The notes below the pieces were generated by a model that saw only the letters and a list, made by a program, of their open reading frames with translations, did no database searches and was not told the DNA's origin. This document shows, piece after piece, positions 7,755 through 17,198 of a DNA stretch of 64,000 nucleotides. The stretch spans positions 248,001-312,000 of the forward strand of contig NZ_JAJHUO010000007.1 of NCBI RefSeq assembly GCF_020859565.1. Reading direction: 5' to 3'. The translations under genes were made by a program, and so were the position numbers. Within the stretch, counting starts at the first letter, position 1. Every line of letters starts with the position of its first letter. The DNA comes from Saccharothrix luteola (lineage in GTDB: Bacteria > Actinomycetota > Actinomycetes > Mycobacteriales > Pseudonocardiaceae).

Positions 7755-8786
7755 GTGTCGGTTCAATCGCACTCAGCCGCGCGGCCCACGTTGGAGGACG
7801 TGGCGGCCAAGGCCGGCGTCTCCCGTGCGACGGCGTCGCGGGTGCTCAACGCGTCGCCCAGGGTGAGCCCGGAGGCGCACGAGGCGGTCACGGCAGCGGT
7901 GATGGAGTTGGGCTACCAGCCGAACCAGGCCGCGCGGGCGCTCGTGACCAGGCGCTCCGGCGCGGTGGCGGTGGTGTTCTCCGAGCCCGAGCCGAAGATC
8001 TTCGACGACCCCCACTTCGCGTGGCTGATCCGCTCGGCGGCGCGGTCGCTGGCCGACGCGGACGTGCAGATGGTGCTCATGCTGGTGCACTCGACGCAGG
8101 ACCAGGCCCGCGCGGAGCGGTTCCTGGCGGGCGGGCACGTGGACGGCGCGTTGTTGTTCGCGCCGCACAAGGGCGACCAGCTGCCGACGGTGGCGCGCAA
8201 GCTGCCGCTGCCGGTGGTGTACGCGGGCCGGCCGTGGGGCTCGCTGCGCGGGCTGCACACCGTCGACCACGACAACGAGGGCGGCGGCCTGCTCGCCACC
8301 GAGCACCTGATCTCGTTGGGGCGCAAGAAGATCGTCTCGGTGACGGGGCCGTTGGACGAGCACTCGGCGATGGACCGGCTGGCCGGGTGGCGCACGGCGG
8401 TGGGCGCGGACGACGAGACCACGGCGTTGATGACGGCGGACGGCGGCTTCTCCCGCGAGGGCGGCAGGAAGGCGATGGAGGCGTTGCTGGCGCGGGTCCC
8501 GGACCTGGACGCGGTGTTCGTGGCGTCGGACCACATGGCGGCCGGCGTGCTGGACGCGTTGCGCGAGGCGGGCAGGCGGGTGCCGCAGGACGTGGCCATC
8601 GTGGGGTTCGACGACCACCCGATGATCGCGCCGCACACCACGCCGTCGTTGACCAGCGTGCGGCAGGACACCAGCGCGCAGGTCCGCCACATGGTGACCC
8701 ACCTGCTGCGGCTGCTGCGCGGCGAGACGATCCGCGCGCGGCGCGAGGTCCTGCCGACGATGCTGGTCCGCCGCGAGTCCGCGTAG
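7755..8786 (+). CDS. cebR: LacI-family repressor, CebR-like cellobiose regulator
   Basis: 343 residues. GTG at 7755 is preferred over GTG at 7746 because GAGGAG (7741-7746) lies 8 nt upstream of it. The N-terminal helix-turn-helix with hinge reads TLEDVAAKAGVSRATASRVLN ... QPNQAARALVTRR. The periplasmic-binding-like ligand domain follows, with the usual FVASDHMAAGVLDALR and VPQDVAIVGFDDHP signatures. It stands convergent to the beta-glucosidase gene and the sugar ABC transporter, and CebR-type palindromes precede both its own gene and the transporter operon. In Streptomyces, CebR represses cellulase and cellobiose uptake genes and is released by cellobiose; I infer the same here from gene order and operators. 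Confidence 0.8.
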   Translation: MSVQSHSAARPTLEDVAAKAGVSRATASRVLNASPRVSPEAHEAVTAAVMELGYQPNQAARALVTRRSGAVAVVFSEPEPKIFDDPHFAWLIRSAARSLADADVQMVLMLVHSTQDQARAERFLAGGHVDGALLFAPHKGDQLPTVARKLPLPVVYAGRPWGSLRGLHTVDHDNEGGGLLATEHLISLGRKKIVSVTGPLDEHSAMDRLAGWRTAVGADDETTALMTADGGFSREGGRKAMEALLARVPDLDAVFVASDHMAAGVLDALREAGRRVPQDVAIVGFDDHPMIAPHTTPSLTSVRQDTSAQVRHMVTHLLRLLRGETIRARREVLPTMLVRRESA

Positions 8787-8809
8787 TCGGCGGCGACCCG
8801 AGCGCCGGG

Positions 8810-8840
8810 CGGGGGCCGCCGCGGCGACATGCGGCCCCCG
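8810..8840. terminator. Hairpin between convergent regulator and beta-glucosidase genes
   Basis: CGGGGGCCGC (8810-8819) pairs perfectly with GCGGCCCCCG (8831-8840), and the stem extends by GCCGG/CCGGC after one mismatch. It lies between two stop codons (8786 and 8850), so it can end transcripts from both sides. There is no U-tract, as is usual in actinobacteria. Confidence 0.7.
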
Positions 8841-8849
8841 ACCGGCAGA

Positions 8850-10280
8850 TCAGGGCAGGTCGTGCCCGGCGGCCGGGACGGCGTTGGCGCCGATCACCCC
8901 GGCCAGCGTCCTGCCGCTCCGCTTCACCGTGCGCACCTGGGTGTCGTAGTCCACGTGCACGATGCCGAACCGCTGGCTGTACCCCTCCGCCCACTCGAAG
9001 TTGTCCAGCAGCGACCACGCGAAGTACCCGCGCACGTCGACCCCCGCCTCGATGGCCCGGTGCAGCGCGCGCAGGTGGTCGACCAGGTACCGGGTGCGCT
9101 CCTCGTCCACCACCTCGCCGTCCACGACCACGTCCGGGAACGCCGAGCCGTTCTCCGTGATGTACAGCGGCAGGCCGACGTCGCGCTGGAGTCGTTCCAG
9201 CAGCGCCGTGAGGCCACTCGCGTCGACCTCCCAGCCCATCCCGGTCAGCTCGCCGCGCGGCGGCAGCAGCTCCACGCCCCGCAGGCCCGGGAACGGCCCT
9301 TCGGTCACCACGAGCGGGTCGGCCGCGGCGGCGACGCGGGTCGGGCTGTAGTAGTTCACGCCCATCCAGTCGATCGGGGAGGCGATCACGTCCAGGTCGC
9401 CGTCGCGCACCACGGCGGTCCAGTCGCCCAGCCACGCGGTGTCCTCGACGACGTCCCGCGGGTAGCCGCGACCGCCCAGCGGATCGAGGAACAGGCGGTT
9501 CTGCAGGCCGTCGACCTTGCGCGCCGCGTCCAACTGCGAGTCGTCCTCCACCGTCAGCGCGCAGAAGTTCAGCACGATGGAGAGCTCGTGGTCGTCCGGC
9601 GCCTGGTCCCGCATCACCTGCACGGCCAGGCCGTGCCCGAGCAGGAGGTGGTGCGCGGCCTCCAGCGACGCCTTCGGGTCGACCACGCCGGGCGCGTGGA
9701 CGCCGTTGGCGTAGCCGAGGAACGCCGAGCACCACGGCTCGTTCAACGTGGTCCACTGCCGCACCCGGTCGCCCAGGTGCTCGTGCGCCAGCGCCGCGTA
9801 CTCGGCGAACCGGTAGGCGGTGTCGCGGTTGCGCCAACCGCCGTCGTCCTCCAACGCCTGCGGCAGGTCCCAGTGGTACAGCGTGACCACCGGTTCGATC
9901 CCGCGACCCAGCAGCTCGTCCACCAGCCGGTCGTAGAACGCCAGCCCCCGCGGCTCGACGCGGCCCGCGCCGACCGGCTGGATGCGCGGCCACGCCAGCG
10001 AGAACCGGTACGCGGCCAGGCCCAGCTCCGACATCAGCTCCACGTCGGACGGGTAGCGGTGGTAGTGGTCGCACGCCGGTTCGCCGGTGTGGCCGCCGAA
10101 CACCGCGCCCGGCTTGGCCGCGAACGTGTCCCAGATGGACGGGCCACGACCGTCCGCCGTGGTCGCACCCTCGATCTGGAAGGACGCCGTCGCCGCTCCC
10201 CACCGGAAATCCGGCGGGAAGCGCAGCACGTCCCGCCGGACCCCGGTGTCCGGGTCCGTTGTCGTCATCTCCGAGTTCAC
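8850..10280 (-). CDS. bglC: GH1 beta-glucosidase
   Basis: 476 residues, the usual GH1 length. The barrel start FPPDFRWGAATASFQIEGA is clear. The acid/base glutamate is E181 in TTLNEPW and the nucleophile E376 in YITENGSAF. No signal peptide is present, so it acts in the cytoplasm and would cleave cellobiose or related beta-glucosides brought in by the adjacent transporter. GTG at 10280 overlaps the stop of the upstream permease (GTGA); an ATG four codons in (10268) is an alternative. It is the last gene of the four-gene ceb-type operon and ends at a shared hairpin. Confidence 0.92.
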   Translation of the reverse strand: MNSEMTTTDPDTGVRRDVLRFPPDFRWGAATASFQIEGATTADGRGPSIWDTFAAKPGAVFGGHTGEPACDHYHRYPSDVELMSELGLAAYRFSLAWPRIQPVGAGRVEPRGLAFYDRLVDELLGRGIEPVVTLYHWDLPQALEDDGGWRNRDTAYRFAEYAALAHEHLGDRVRQWTTLNEPWCSAFLGYANGVHAPGVVDPKASLEAAHHLLLGHGLAVQVMRDQAPDDHELSIVLNFCALTVEDDSQLDAARKVDGLQNRLFLDPLGGRGYPRDVVEDTAWLGDWTAVVRDGDLDVIASPIDWMGVNYYSPTRVAAAADPLVVTEGPFPGLRGVELLPPRGELTGMGWEVDASGLTALLERLQRDVGLPLYITENGSAFPDVVVDGEVVDEERTRYLVDHLRALHRAIEAGVDVRGYFAWSLLDNFEWAEGYSQRFGIVHVDYDTQVRTVKRSGRTLAGVIGANAVPAAGHDLP

Positions 10281-11119
10281 CCCTTCACAGCGCCCTGCAT
10301 GATCCCGCCGACGATCTGCCGCGCCAGCAGGATGAAGATCCCCACGACCGGCAGCACCGCGAGCGACGCGCCGGAGAGCATGAGCGAGTAGTCCGTGTAG
10401 TAACCGCTGGCCAGGGTCGACAATGCCACCTGGACCGTGGGGCTGTCATTGGGGTCCAGCACGATCAGCGGCCAGAAGAAGTCGTTCCACGCCGTCATGA
10501 ACGTGAACATGCCCATCACGGCCGCCTGCGGGCGCACCGCCGGGAACGCCACGTGCCAGAACGTCTTCAGCACCGAGCAGCCGTCCACCCGCGCCGCCTC
10601 GATCAGCTCGTGCGGCACGGACTCCTCGCACGCCTGCCGCATCCAGAACACCGAGAACGCGCCGATGAGCGCGGGCACGATCACCGCTTGCAGGGTGCCG
10701 TACCAGTCGAGGTCCGACATCAGCATGTACAGCGGGATGACGCCCAGCTGCGTCGGCACCATCGACGTGCCGACCACGATGAGGAACAGCGAGTTGCCGC
10801 CCCGGAACCGCAACCGGGCGAACGCGAACCCGGCCAACGTGCCCAGCACGACGTTGCTGATCGCCACCGTGCCCGCCACCACCAGCGAGTTCTGCATGGC
10901 GAGCCAGAAGTCGACGGTGTCGAACACCCTGGTCAGGTTGTCGAACAGGTTCCCGCCGGGCACCAGCGACGGCACCGCGTCGCCGAGCGCGGAGTTGTCC
11001 TTGCTGGCGATGAGGAACGAGTAGTACAGCGGGAACACCGACGCGAGCAGGACCACCACCAGCAACGCGTACGCGATCGGCCCCGAGCGGGTGAGGCGCT
11101 TCGTGGTCACCGGCCTCAC
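10277..11119 (-). CDS. cebG: Sugar ABC transporter permease, MalG type
   Basis: 280 residues with six predicted spans. It carries the EAA loop of binding-protein-dependent permeases, here ELIEAARVDGCSVLKTFWHV near residues 175-194, the site that docks the shared ATPase (MsiK in Streptomyces, not encoded in this window). The GTG start overlaps the stop of the upstream permease by four bases, and its own stop overlaps the beta-glucosidase start, so the whole set is translationally coupled. Substrate assignment to cellobiose or cello-oligosaccharides follows from gene order, not from the permease itself. Confidence 0.88.
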   Translation of the reverse strand: MRPVTTKRLTRSGPIAYALLVVVLLASVFPLYYSFLIASKDNSALGDAVPSLVPGGNLFDNLTRVFDTVDFWLAMQNSLVVAGTVAISNVVLGTLAGFAFARLRFRGGNSLFLIVVGTSMVPTQLGVIPLYMLMSDLDWYGTLQAVIVPALIGAFSVFWMRQACEESVPHELIEAARVDGCSVLKTFWHVAFPAVRPQAAVMGMFTFMTAWNDFFWPLIVLDPNDSPTVQVALSTLASGYYTDYSLMLSGASLAVLPVVGIFILLARQIVGGIMQGAVKG

Positions 11120-12099
11120 CCCTTCGACGCGATGCGCCGCGCCACCGTGAAGTTGACGATCGCGACCACGAGGATCACCAGGAACAGCACCCACGCGATG
11201 GCCGAGGAGTAGCCCGCGTCGAACAACCGGAAGCCCTTCTCGTACAGGTACATCACCAGGGTCTGGAACTGCCGGTCGTCGCCGCCGGTGCCGGTGGCCG
11301 TGCCGCCCGGGTCGAACAGCTGCGGCTCCACGAACAGCTGCATGCCGCCGATGGTCGAGACGATGACGGTGAACAGGATCGTCGGCCGGATGCTCGGCAC
11401 GGTGATCGACCAGAACACCCGCCAGCGGGACGCGCCGTCCAGCATCGCCGACTCGTACATGTCCTTGGGGACGGACTGCATGGCGGCCAGGTAGATCAAC
11501 GCGTTGTAGCCCGTCCAGCGCCACATCACCATCGAGCTGATCGCCAGGTGCGACGCCCACGTCTCGGCGCGCCAGTCCACCGGGTCGATGCCGACGAAGC
11601 CCAGCAGGGCGTTGACGATGCCGAAGTCGCGGCCGAACAGCTGCGCGAACACCAGCGCCACCGCCGCCACCGAGATCACGTTCGGCAGCAGCACGCCCGC
11701 GCGCCAGAACGCCCGGCCGCGCAGGCCGCGGTCCAGCAGGGCGGCCAAGCCGAGCGCGGCGAACAGCTGCGGGATCGTGGAGAGCAGGAACAGGCTGACC
11801 GTGTTGCCCAGCGCGTTCCAGAACTTCTCGTCGGACAGCAGTTCGGTGTAGTTGGCCAGGCCGGTGAAGCCCTGGTCGCCGTCGATGAGCTGCCACTCGT
11901 GCAGCGACACCCACGCGGTGTAGAGCAGCGGGTAGAGGCCGAAGACGCCGAACACCACGAAGAACGGCGCGATGATGACGTACGGCGTGTACTTCGTGTC
12001 GAGCCGGCCCAGCTTGTCCCGCCACGACAGGCGCTGCGCCGACGGCGGGACGGGCCCCGAGCCACGCCCCGCCGTCGCCCGTTCCGGTGCGACCGTCAC
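11116..12099 (-). CDS. cebF: Sugar ABC transporter permease, MalF type
   Basis: 327 residues. A cytoplasmic N-terminus of about 38 residues precedes six predicted spans, starting TPYVIIAPFFVVFGVFGLYPLL. The docking loop reads YESAMLDGASRWRVFWSITV. The GTG start at 12099 overlaps the stop of the binding-protein gene (AAGTGACG); the open frame continues upstream only as a shadow of that gene. It pairs with the next permease to form the membrane pore. Confidence 0.88.
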   Translation of the reverse strand: MTVAPERATAGRGSGPVPPSAQRLSWRDKLGRLDTKYTPYVIIAPFFVVFGVFGLYPLLYTAWVSLHEWQLIDGDQGFTGLANYTELLSDEKFWNALGNTVSLFLLSTIPQLFAALGLAALLDRGLRGRAFWRAGVLLPNVISVAAVALVFAQLFGRDFGIVNALLGFVGIDPVDWRAETWASHLAISSMVMWRWTGYNALIYLAAMQSVPKDMYESAMLDGASRWRVFWSITVPSIRPTILFTVIVSTIGGMQLFVEPQLFDPGGTATGTGGDDRQFQTLVMYLYEKGFRLFDAGYSSAIAWVLFLVILVVAIVNFTVARRIASKG

Positions 12100-13379
12100 T
12101 TGACGGCGTCCCGCGCTTCCTGGACGGCCTGGTCGAAAGCGTCCGAAGTGGACTGCTTGCCGGTCTCCACGCGCGACAGGGCGTTGCCGAAGACCGGGGT
12201 CACCTTGGCGTCCTTGGTGCCGCGGTAGGTGGGCTTGAGGCTCTCGGCCGAGTTGCCGAAGATCTGGCCGACGGGTGCGGCGTTGAAGTACTCGTTGGTC
12301 GTCGCGGTGACCTCGGGGTCCTTGTACGCGGCGGGCTCGCTGGGCAGGTTGCCGGTCTCCTTGAAGATCCGCTTCTGCTGCTCGGGCGCGGTCAGCCACT
12401 TGGCCAGCTCGTAGGCTTCCTTGGGGTGCTTGGTCTGCTTGGGCACGGCCAGGAACGAGCCGCCCCAGTTGCCGCCACCGCCGGGCGCCGCGGCCACGTC
12501 CCACTTGCCCGACGCCTCGTCGCCGGCGCCGGCCTTGATCAGCGCGAGCGCCCAGGCCGGGCAGGTGGTGGTGGCGAAGGACGCCTGCTTGAGCGCGACG
12601 TTCCAGTCCTGGCTGAACGGGGCCAGCGCGCCGGTCTGCTTCTTCTCGCCGAGGCTCGCGGCGAGCGTGAAGGCCCGCTTCACCTTGTCGTTCTTGTCGC
12701 CGATGAACGAGTCGTCGGCCTTGGCGAAGTAGCCCTCCTCGGTCTGGTCGAGGATTGCCTTGTAGACGTTCTGCGCCGTGTCGACGAACTTCTTGTCCGG
12801 CAGCTTCTGCGAGAAGGTGTCCGCGACCTCCAGGTACTCCTCCCACGTCGGCCAGAGCTTGCCGACCTGCTCGCGGTCGGTCGGCAGGCCGGCGGCCTCG
12901 AACAGGTCACGCCGGTAGCACAGGGCGAGGCTGCCCATGTCGGTGCCGAGGCCGAGCACGAAGTTCCCGCCGTCGGCCGTGCCCTGGTTCCACTTCCAGG
13001 CCGCCCACTGGCCCTCCAGCTCCTTGGCGCCGTGGTCCGCGAGGTTGACGAACTTGTCCTTGGACTGGCGGAACTGGGTGATGTTGCCTTCCTCGATCGC
13101 CACGATGTCGGCGGCGCCCCGGCCACCCGCGAGCTGCGTGGCGAGCTGCGTGTGGTGCTGCTCCATCTTGACCGTGCGCTGCTCGATCTCGATGCCCGGG
13201 TGCGACGCCTGGTATTCCTTGATCAGGTTGGTGTAGCCGAAGTCGGAGAAGACCCCGATCGACAGCTTGATCTTGCCGTCACCCGCGTCACCTCCCCCGC
13301 CACCACAGGCCGCCACCAGCGTGGCCGCCAGTGCCACTGCGGTGATCGACGTCGCCCGACCGGCCAGAGTCCTGCTCAT
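12096..13379 (-). CDS. cebE: Sugar ABC transporter substrate-binding lipoprotein
   Basis: 427 residues. ATG at 13379 is chosen because GAGGAGG lies 4 nt upstream; a longer frame begins at 13418 without a site. The lipoprotein signal is TSITAVALAATLVAACGGGGG, so C27 or thereabouts is lipidated by Lgt. The mature part is a family 1 solute-binding protein (KIKLSIGVFSDFGYTNLIKEY ... FLAVPKQTKHPKEAYELAKWL). It captures oligosaccharide outside the membrane for the CebFG-type permeases. It is the first gene of the operon, and two abutting CebR-type palindromes lie 42-69 bp upstream of its start. Confidence 0.9.
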   Translation of the reverse strand: MSRTLAGRATSITAVALAATLVAACGGGGGDAGDGKIKLSIGVFSDFGYTNLIKEYQASHPGIEIEQRTVKMEQHHTQLATQLAGGRGAADIVAIEEGNITQFRQSKDKFVNLADHGAKELEGQWAAWKWNQGTADGGNFVLGLGTDMGSLALCYRRDLFEAAGLPTDREQVGKLWPTWEEYLEVADTFSQKLPDKKFVDTAQNVYKAILDQTEEGYFAKADDSFIGDKNDKVKRAFTLAASLGEKKQTGALAPFSQDWNVALKQASFATTTCPAWALALIKAGAGDEASGKWDVAAAPGGGGNWGGSFLAVPKQTKHPKEAYELAKWLTAPEQQKRIFKETGNLPSEPAAYKDPEVTATTNEYFNAAPVGQIFGNSAESLKPTYRGTKDAKVTPVFGNALSRVETGKQSTSDAFDQAVQEARDAVK

Positions 13380-13420
13380 CCGTCCTCCTCGACGCACTCG
13401 CCGGGTACGACCCGACACCG

Positions 13421-13448
13421 TGAGAGCGCTCTCATGAGAGCGCTCTCA
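13421..13448. promoter_or_regulatory. Two abutting CebR-type operators before the sugar transporter operon
   Basis: TGAGAGCGCTCTCA occurs twice, end to end with no gap (13421-13434 and 13435-13448), each a perfect 14-bp palindrome. A minus-strand -35-like TTGACA lies upstream at 13472-13477, so a bound repressor would block the start region. A weaker copy, TGAAGCGCTCTCGT, sits at 13515-13528. The LacI-family product encoded at 7755-8786 is the natural ligand. Confidence 0.82.
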
Positions 13449-13775
13449 CACTCGTGAGTCCCGGTCCCCGGTGTCAACCCGGAAAGGACCGGTCGACACC
13501 GTTCCGCAACAATCTGAAGCGCTCTCGTGCGTCGATCGTGACGGCCGCGCACGTTCCGTGAGCCCGGCGGCGAGAGTGGGGAAGCCGGGTGGCCCGGCCC
13601 TCGCCCGGGCCACCCCGCACCCTGTTAGAGGCCGTTGACGGCCGGATGTGACGCGCGCTCGCGAGAAATCCTGTGACCCGCGTCGCAGGGCGGGATCGTC
13701 CTCAGTCGAAAGCCGCGACACCCGACCGGACGCGGTGGACCGGCAGGCGACGCGGCTGCTCCCGCTCACGGCGTG
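13449..13775. other. Intergenic region between the transporter operon and the ABC exporter
   Basis: No coding frame here is convincing. It holds the -35-like TTGACA (13472-13477), the weak third operator (13515-13528) and a perfect 11-bp hairpin (GGGTGGCCCGG at 13587-13597 with CCGGGCCACCC at 13605-13615) that looks like a second terminator insulating the operon promoter from the exporter genes. Confidence 0.5.
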
Positions 13776-13824
13776 GGACCCGGTGGCCCGCTCCTCCCCC
13801 GAAGAAGAGCGGGCCACCGGGTCC
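13776..13824 (-). terminator. Terminator after the FtsX-type permease gene
   Basis: GGACCCGGTGGCCCGCTC (13776-13793) and GAGCGGGCCACCGGGTCC (13807-13824) form a perfect 18-bp stem with a 13-nt loop, starting two bases after the stop codon. Confidence 0.85.
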
Positions 13825-13826
13825 TC

Positions 13827-16364
13827 TCACGCCTCGGCCATCCCCGCGACGACCGAGGTCCTGGCGGCACGCCGGGCGGGCAGCGCGGCGGCCACGATCG
13901 CGGCCACCACGGCGCCGGCGAGCATCACGCCGATCTGACCGAACGGCACCACGAGGTCGACCGAGATGGTGTCGTTGGACAACGCGCCGGTGATCACCCA
14001 GCCGAAGCCGATGCCGAGCAGCAGCCCGATCGCCGCGCCCATCAACGCCATCAGCACCGACTCGACCACCAGCATCAGCCGCAGCTGGCCGCGCGTCAGC
14101 CCCAGCGCCCGCAGCAACGCCGACTCGCGCGTGCGCTCCAGCACCGACAGCGTCAACGTGTTGGCGATGCCGAACAACGCGATCACCACGGCCAACCCGA
14201 TCAACGCCCAGATGAACGCCAGCACCTGGTTGAGCTGCTGGTTCAGCTGTTCCTTGGTCTCGGCCGCGCTGTCCAGCACCGCCAGCGGCGAGGGGTCGGT
14301 GACCCGCTCGACCGCCGCGCGCCCGTTGGCGGTGCCGTCCTCGAGCTTGACGAGGATGCTGTCGTAGCCCTCGGCGGCCTGCTCGAACCGCGTCGACGTC
14401 TCGATCGTCATGATCCCGTCGGACAGCCGCTGGCCCTCCACCACCGCGACGACCTTGAGCTGCTGCGGCTCGCCCCGGCCCGTCTCGACCGTCACCACCT
14501 GGCCGACCGCCACGCCCTCGCGCTTGGCGTACTGCGCGTTCACCGCGACCGCGCCGTCACCGAGGTCGTCGAGCGACCCGCTGGTCACCGTCGGCCGGAA
14601 CAGCGTGCCGAGCGCGTCGCGGGGGATGCCGGTGAAGTACTCGCGCTCCCCGTACACGACGGTGGTGGGCGCGACCTGCGCCACCTCCGGCACGGCGGCC
14701 AGCTGCTCGGCCAGCTCCTTGGGCAGCGGCCGGCCGTGGACGGCGGACGTCACCGTGTAGTCGGCGGGCATCCGCTCGTCGATCTCGGCGTTCGCGGTCT
14801 CCTTGGCGCTGTTGGCGACCACGGTCACCAGCGACACGATCGTCACGCCGATCATCAGCGCCGCGGTGGTCGCGGCGGTGCGCTTGGGGTTGCGGCCGGC
14901 GTTGGCCGACGCGAGCTTGGCCGGCACGCCGAGCACCGCCCGCGGCAGCGCGCCGAGCACCCGGTTGACCGGGCCGACCAGCAGCGGACCCAGCACGAGC
15001 ACCGCGGCCAGCAACGCCATCGTGCCCGCACCGCTGGTGAGCATGGCCGCTTCCTCGTCGTCCAGGCCCATGCCGAACACCACCGCGCCGACACCGACCA
15101 CCGCGAACAGCACGGCGGTCAGGACGCGCACCACGCCGGTGCGGGAGACCTCCTCGCCGCTGTCGGGCTGGCTGCGCAGCGCGGCCACCGGCGCGACCCT
15201 GGTCGCCTTGCGGGCGGGCAGCACCGCGGCGAGCACGGTCACCAGCGTGCCGACCGCGAACGCGGCGAGCACGGTCGTCACCGTCACGGGCAGCAGCACC
15301 GTGCCCTCGCCGCCGCTGAACGAGAACATCACCCGTTGCAGCAGGGCCGACACGCCGATGCCGCCGAACAGCCCGATCACCGACGCCGTCAGGCCCATCG
15401 CCAGCGCCTCGGCCAGCACGCCCCGGAACACCTGGCCGCGACTCGCGCCCACGCAGCGCATCAGCGCCAGCTCGCGGGTGCGCTGGGCCACCAGGATGGT
15501 GAACGTGTTGTAGATGACCATGGCCGCCACGACGAGCGCGATGATCGCGAACGCCAGCAGCAGCGTGGTGAACTCGCCCGACCGGGACTCGACCCGTTCC
15601 AGCGTCTCCTTCGTCAGCTCCTCGCCGCTCTGGACCTTGAACCCGGTGCCGCCGATGGCCTTGCGGACGTTGTCCACCACCTGCTGCTGCGTGAAACCGG
15701 CCGCGGCGGTGGCGACCACCTGGTACGGCGGGCGTTCCGGCTCCAGCGCCTGGAACGCGTCCGGCGTCAGCCCCACGTGGTCGTAACCCGCCAGCGACAG
15801 CTGGTTCGTGCCCTGTTGGTACGTGCCGACGAGCGTGTAGGTGTGGCGCGCGTCCTCCTTGCCCAGCAACACGACCGGCTGCCCGATCGTCAGCTTGGCG
15901 GTGGTGGCGGTGCGCTTGTCGACCGCGATCTCGTCGGCGTCGGTCGGGTATCGACCGTCGACCAGGTCGAACTCGCGCAGCTTCTCGTTGCTCGCCAGCG
16001 GAACGGCCCACGCGGGCTTCGCCTTGCCGTTGGCCGCGACCAGCGGCACCTGCTGGAAGTCGCGCGGGTCGGCGCCCGCGACGCCCGGCGCCTGCCGGAT
16101 CTTCGCCAACGTCTCCGCGGTGATGCCCGGGATCTCGGTGGACGAGTCGCCGGACGACGCGCTGCCGTCCACGGTGACGGAGACGTCGACGTTGCGCGCG
16201 TCCTTGGCGAACTCGTCGCGCAGGCTCGCGTTCATGGCGTCGCCGAGCACCAGCGTGCCGGTCACGAAGGCGACGCCGAGGGCGATCGCCACCGAGGACA
16301 GCACGAGCCGCGCGGTGCGGGCCTTGAGGCCCGCGATGATCGTGCGCAGCATCCGCTCACGCAC
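13827..16364 (-). CDS. ABC transporter permease, FtsX/MacB-like, two FtsX domains
   Basis: 845 residues, typical of actinobacterial permeases with duplicated FtsX domains. A first span near residues 15-40 is followed by a large extracytoplasmic domain (about 45-245), three spans with a conserved FtsX core, a central pair of spans, a second outer domain, and a last FtsX core ending in GALSNDTISVDLVVPFGQIG and two helices. These systems export lipids, peptides or antibiotics, or signal across the membrane; the substrate is not visible. The GTG start at 16364 overlaps the ATPase stop; ATG at 16352 is an alternative start. Confidence 0.9.
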   Translation of the reverse strand: MRERMLRTIIAGLKARTARLVLSSVAIALGVAFVTGTLVLGDAMNASLRDEFAKDARNVDVSVTVDGSASSGDSSTEIPGITAETLAKIRQAPGVAGADPRDFQQVPLVAANGKAKPAWAVPLASNEKLREFDLVDGRYPTDADEIAVDKRTATTAKLTIGQPVVLLGKEDARHTYTLVGTYQQGTNQLSLAGYDHVGLTPDAFQALEPERPPYQVVATAAAGFTQQQVVDNVRKAIGGTGFKVQSGEELTKETLERVESRSGEFTTLLLAFAIIALVVAAMVIYNTFTILVAQRTRELALMRCVGASRGQVFRGVLAEALAMGLTASVIGLFGGIGVSALLQRVMFSFSGGEGTVLLPVTVTTVLAAFAVGTLVTVLAAVLPARKATRVAPVAALRSQPDSGEEVSRTGVVRVLTAVLFAVVGVGAVVFGMGLDDEEAAMLTSGAGTMALLAAVLVLGPLLVGPVNRVLGALPRAVLGVPAKLASANAGRNPKRTAATTAALMIGVTIVSLVTVVANSAKETANAEIDERMPADYTVTSAVHGRPLPKELAEQLAAVPEVAQVAPTTVVYGEREYFTGIPRDALGTLFRPTVTSGSLDDLGDGAVAVNAQYAKREGVAVGQVVTVETGRGEPQQLKVVAVVEGQRLSDGIMTIETSTRFEQAAEGYDSILVKLEDGTANGRAAVERVTDPSPLAVLDSAAETKEQLNQQLNQVLAFIWALIGLAVVIALFGIANTLTLSVLERTRESALLRALGLTRGQLRLMLVVESVLMALMGAAIGLLLGIGFGWVITGALSNDTISVDLVVPFGQIGVMLAGAVVAAIVAAALPARRAARTSVVAGMAEA

Positions 16365-17109
16365 CCAGGTGCTTGAGGGCGGACAGCACGGAGTCGGCGG
16401 TCGGGCTGTCGATCTCGCCGGCGAGGTGGCCGTCGGCCATCAGCACCACGCGGTCGGCGTAGGACGCGGCGACCGGGTCGTGCGTCACCATGATCACGGT
16501 CTGGCCGAGCTTGCGCACGGACATGCGCAGGAAGTCGAGCACCTCGGCGCCGGAGCGCGAGTCGAGGTTGCCGGTCGGCTCGTCGGCGAACACCACGTCG
16601 GGCCGGGCGACCAGGGCGCGGGCGCAGGCCACGCGCTGCTGCTGGCCGCCGGACAGCTCGGTCGGCTTGTGCTTGAGCCGGTCGCGCAGGCCGAGCACGT
16701 CCACGATGGTGTCGAACCACTCGCGGTCGGGCTTGCGGCCCGCCAGTTCGAGGCCGAGCAGGATGTTGGCCTCGGCGGTGAGCGTGGGCAGCAGGTTGAA
16801 CGCCTGGAAGACGAACCCGACCCGGTCGCGGCGCAGCCTGGTCAGCTCCTTGTCGCCCAGGGAGGTGATCTCGGTGCCGCCGATCGCGACGCTGCCACCG
16901 TCGACGTTGTCCAGGCCTGCCAGGCAGTGCATCAGCGTGGACTTGCCGGACCCGGACGGACCCATGATGGCGGTGAACCTGCCCGCCGCGAACTCGACGC
17001 TGACACCGTCGAGCGCCCGCACGGCGGTGTCGCCCTTGCCGTACACCTTCACCAGGTTCGCGGCGGCTACAGCGGTGCGGGTTCCGACGTCGGACACCAG
17101 TGCGGACAT
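16357..17109 (-). CDS. ABC transporter ATP-binding protein, LolD/MacB type
   Basis: 250 residues. Walker A GPSGSGKST (about residues 51-59), Q-loop VFQAFNLLPTLTAEANI, signature LSGGQQQRVACARAL, Walker B VVFADEPTGNLDS and the H-loop MVTHDP are all intact. It energises the adjacent FtsX-type permease, whose start overlaps this stop codon. GAGGGAGC directly precedes the ATG. The large LuxR-type regulator upstream on the same strand, 90 bp away, may control the pair. Confidence 0.93.
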   Translation of the reverse strand: MSALVSDVGTRTAVAAANLVKVYGKGDTAVRALDGVSVEFAAGRFTAIMGPSGSGKSTLMHCLAGLDNVDGGSVAIGGTEITSLGDKELTRLRRDRVGFVFQAFNLLPTLTAEANILLGLELAGRKPDREWFDTIVDVLGLRDRLKHKPTELSGGQQQRVACARALVARPDVVFADEPTGNLDSRSGAEVLDFLRMSVRKLGQTVIMVTHDPVAASYADRVVLMADGHLAGEIDSPTADSVLSALKHLGA

Positions 17110-17198
17110 GCTCCCTCAATTCCTCGGGTCGGGCTGACGTCGAGAAAGCTAGGGGCCGGACGGGTCGGCAGGCGTCACCTCGGCGGCGGAACCGGAGG

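Noticed and set aside
13773..16376. An 867-codon plus-strand frame opposite the FtsX-type permease gene
   Set aside because: Low-complexity His/Arg/Asp composition and exact overlap with a clear permease gene on the other strand.
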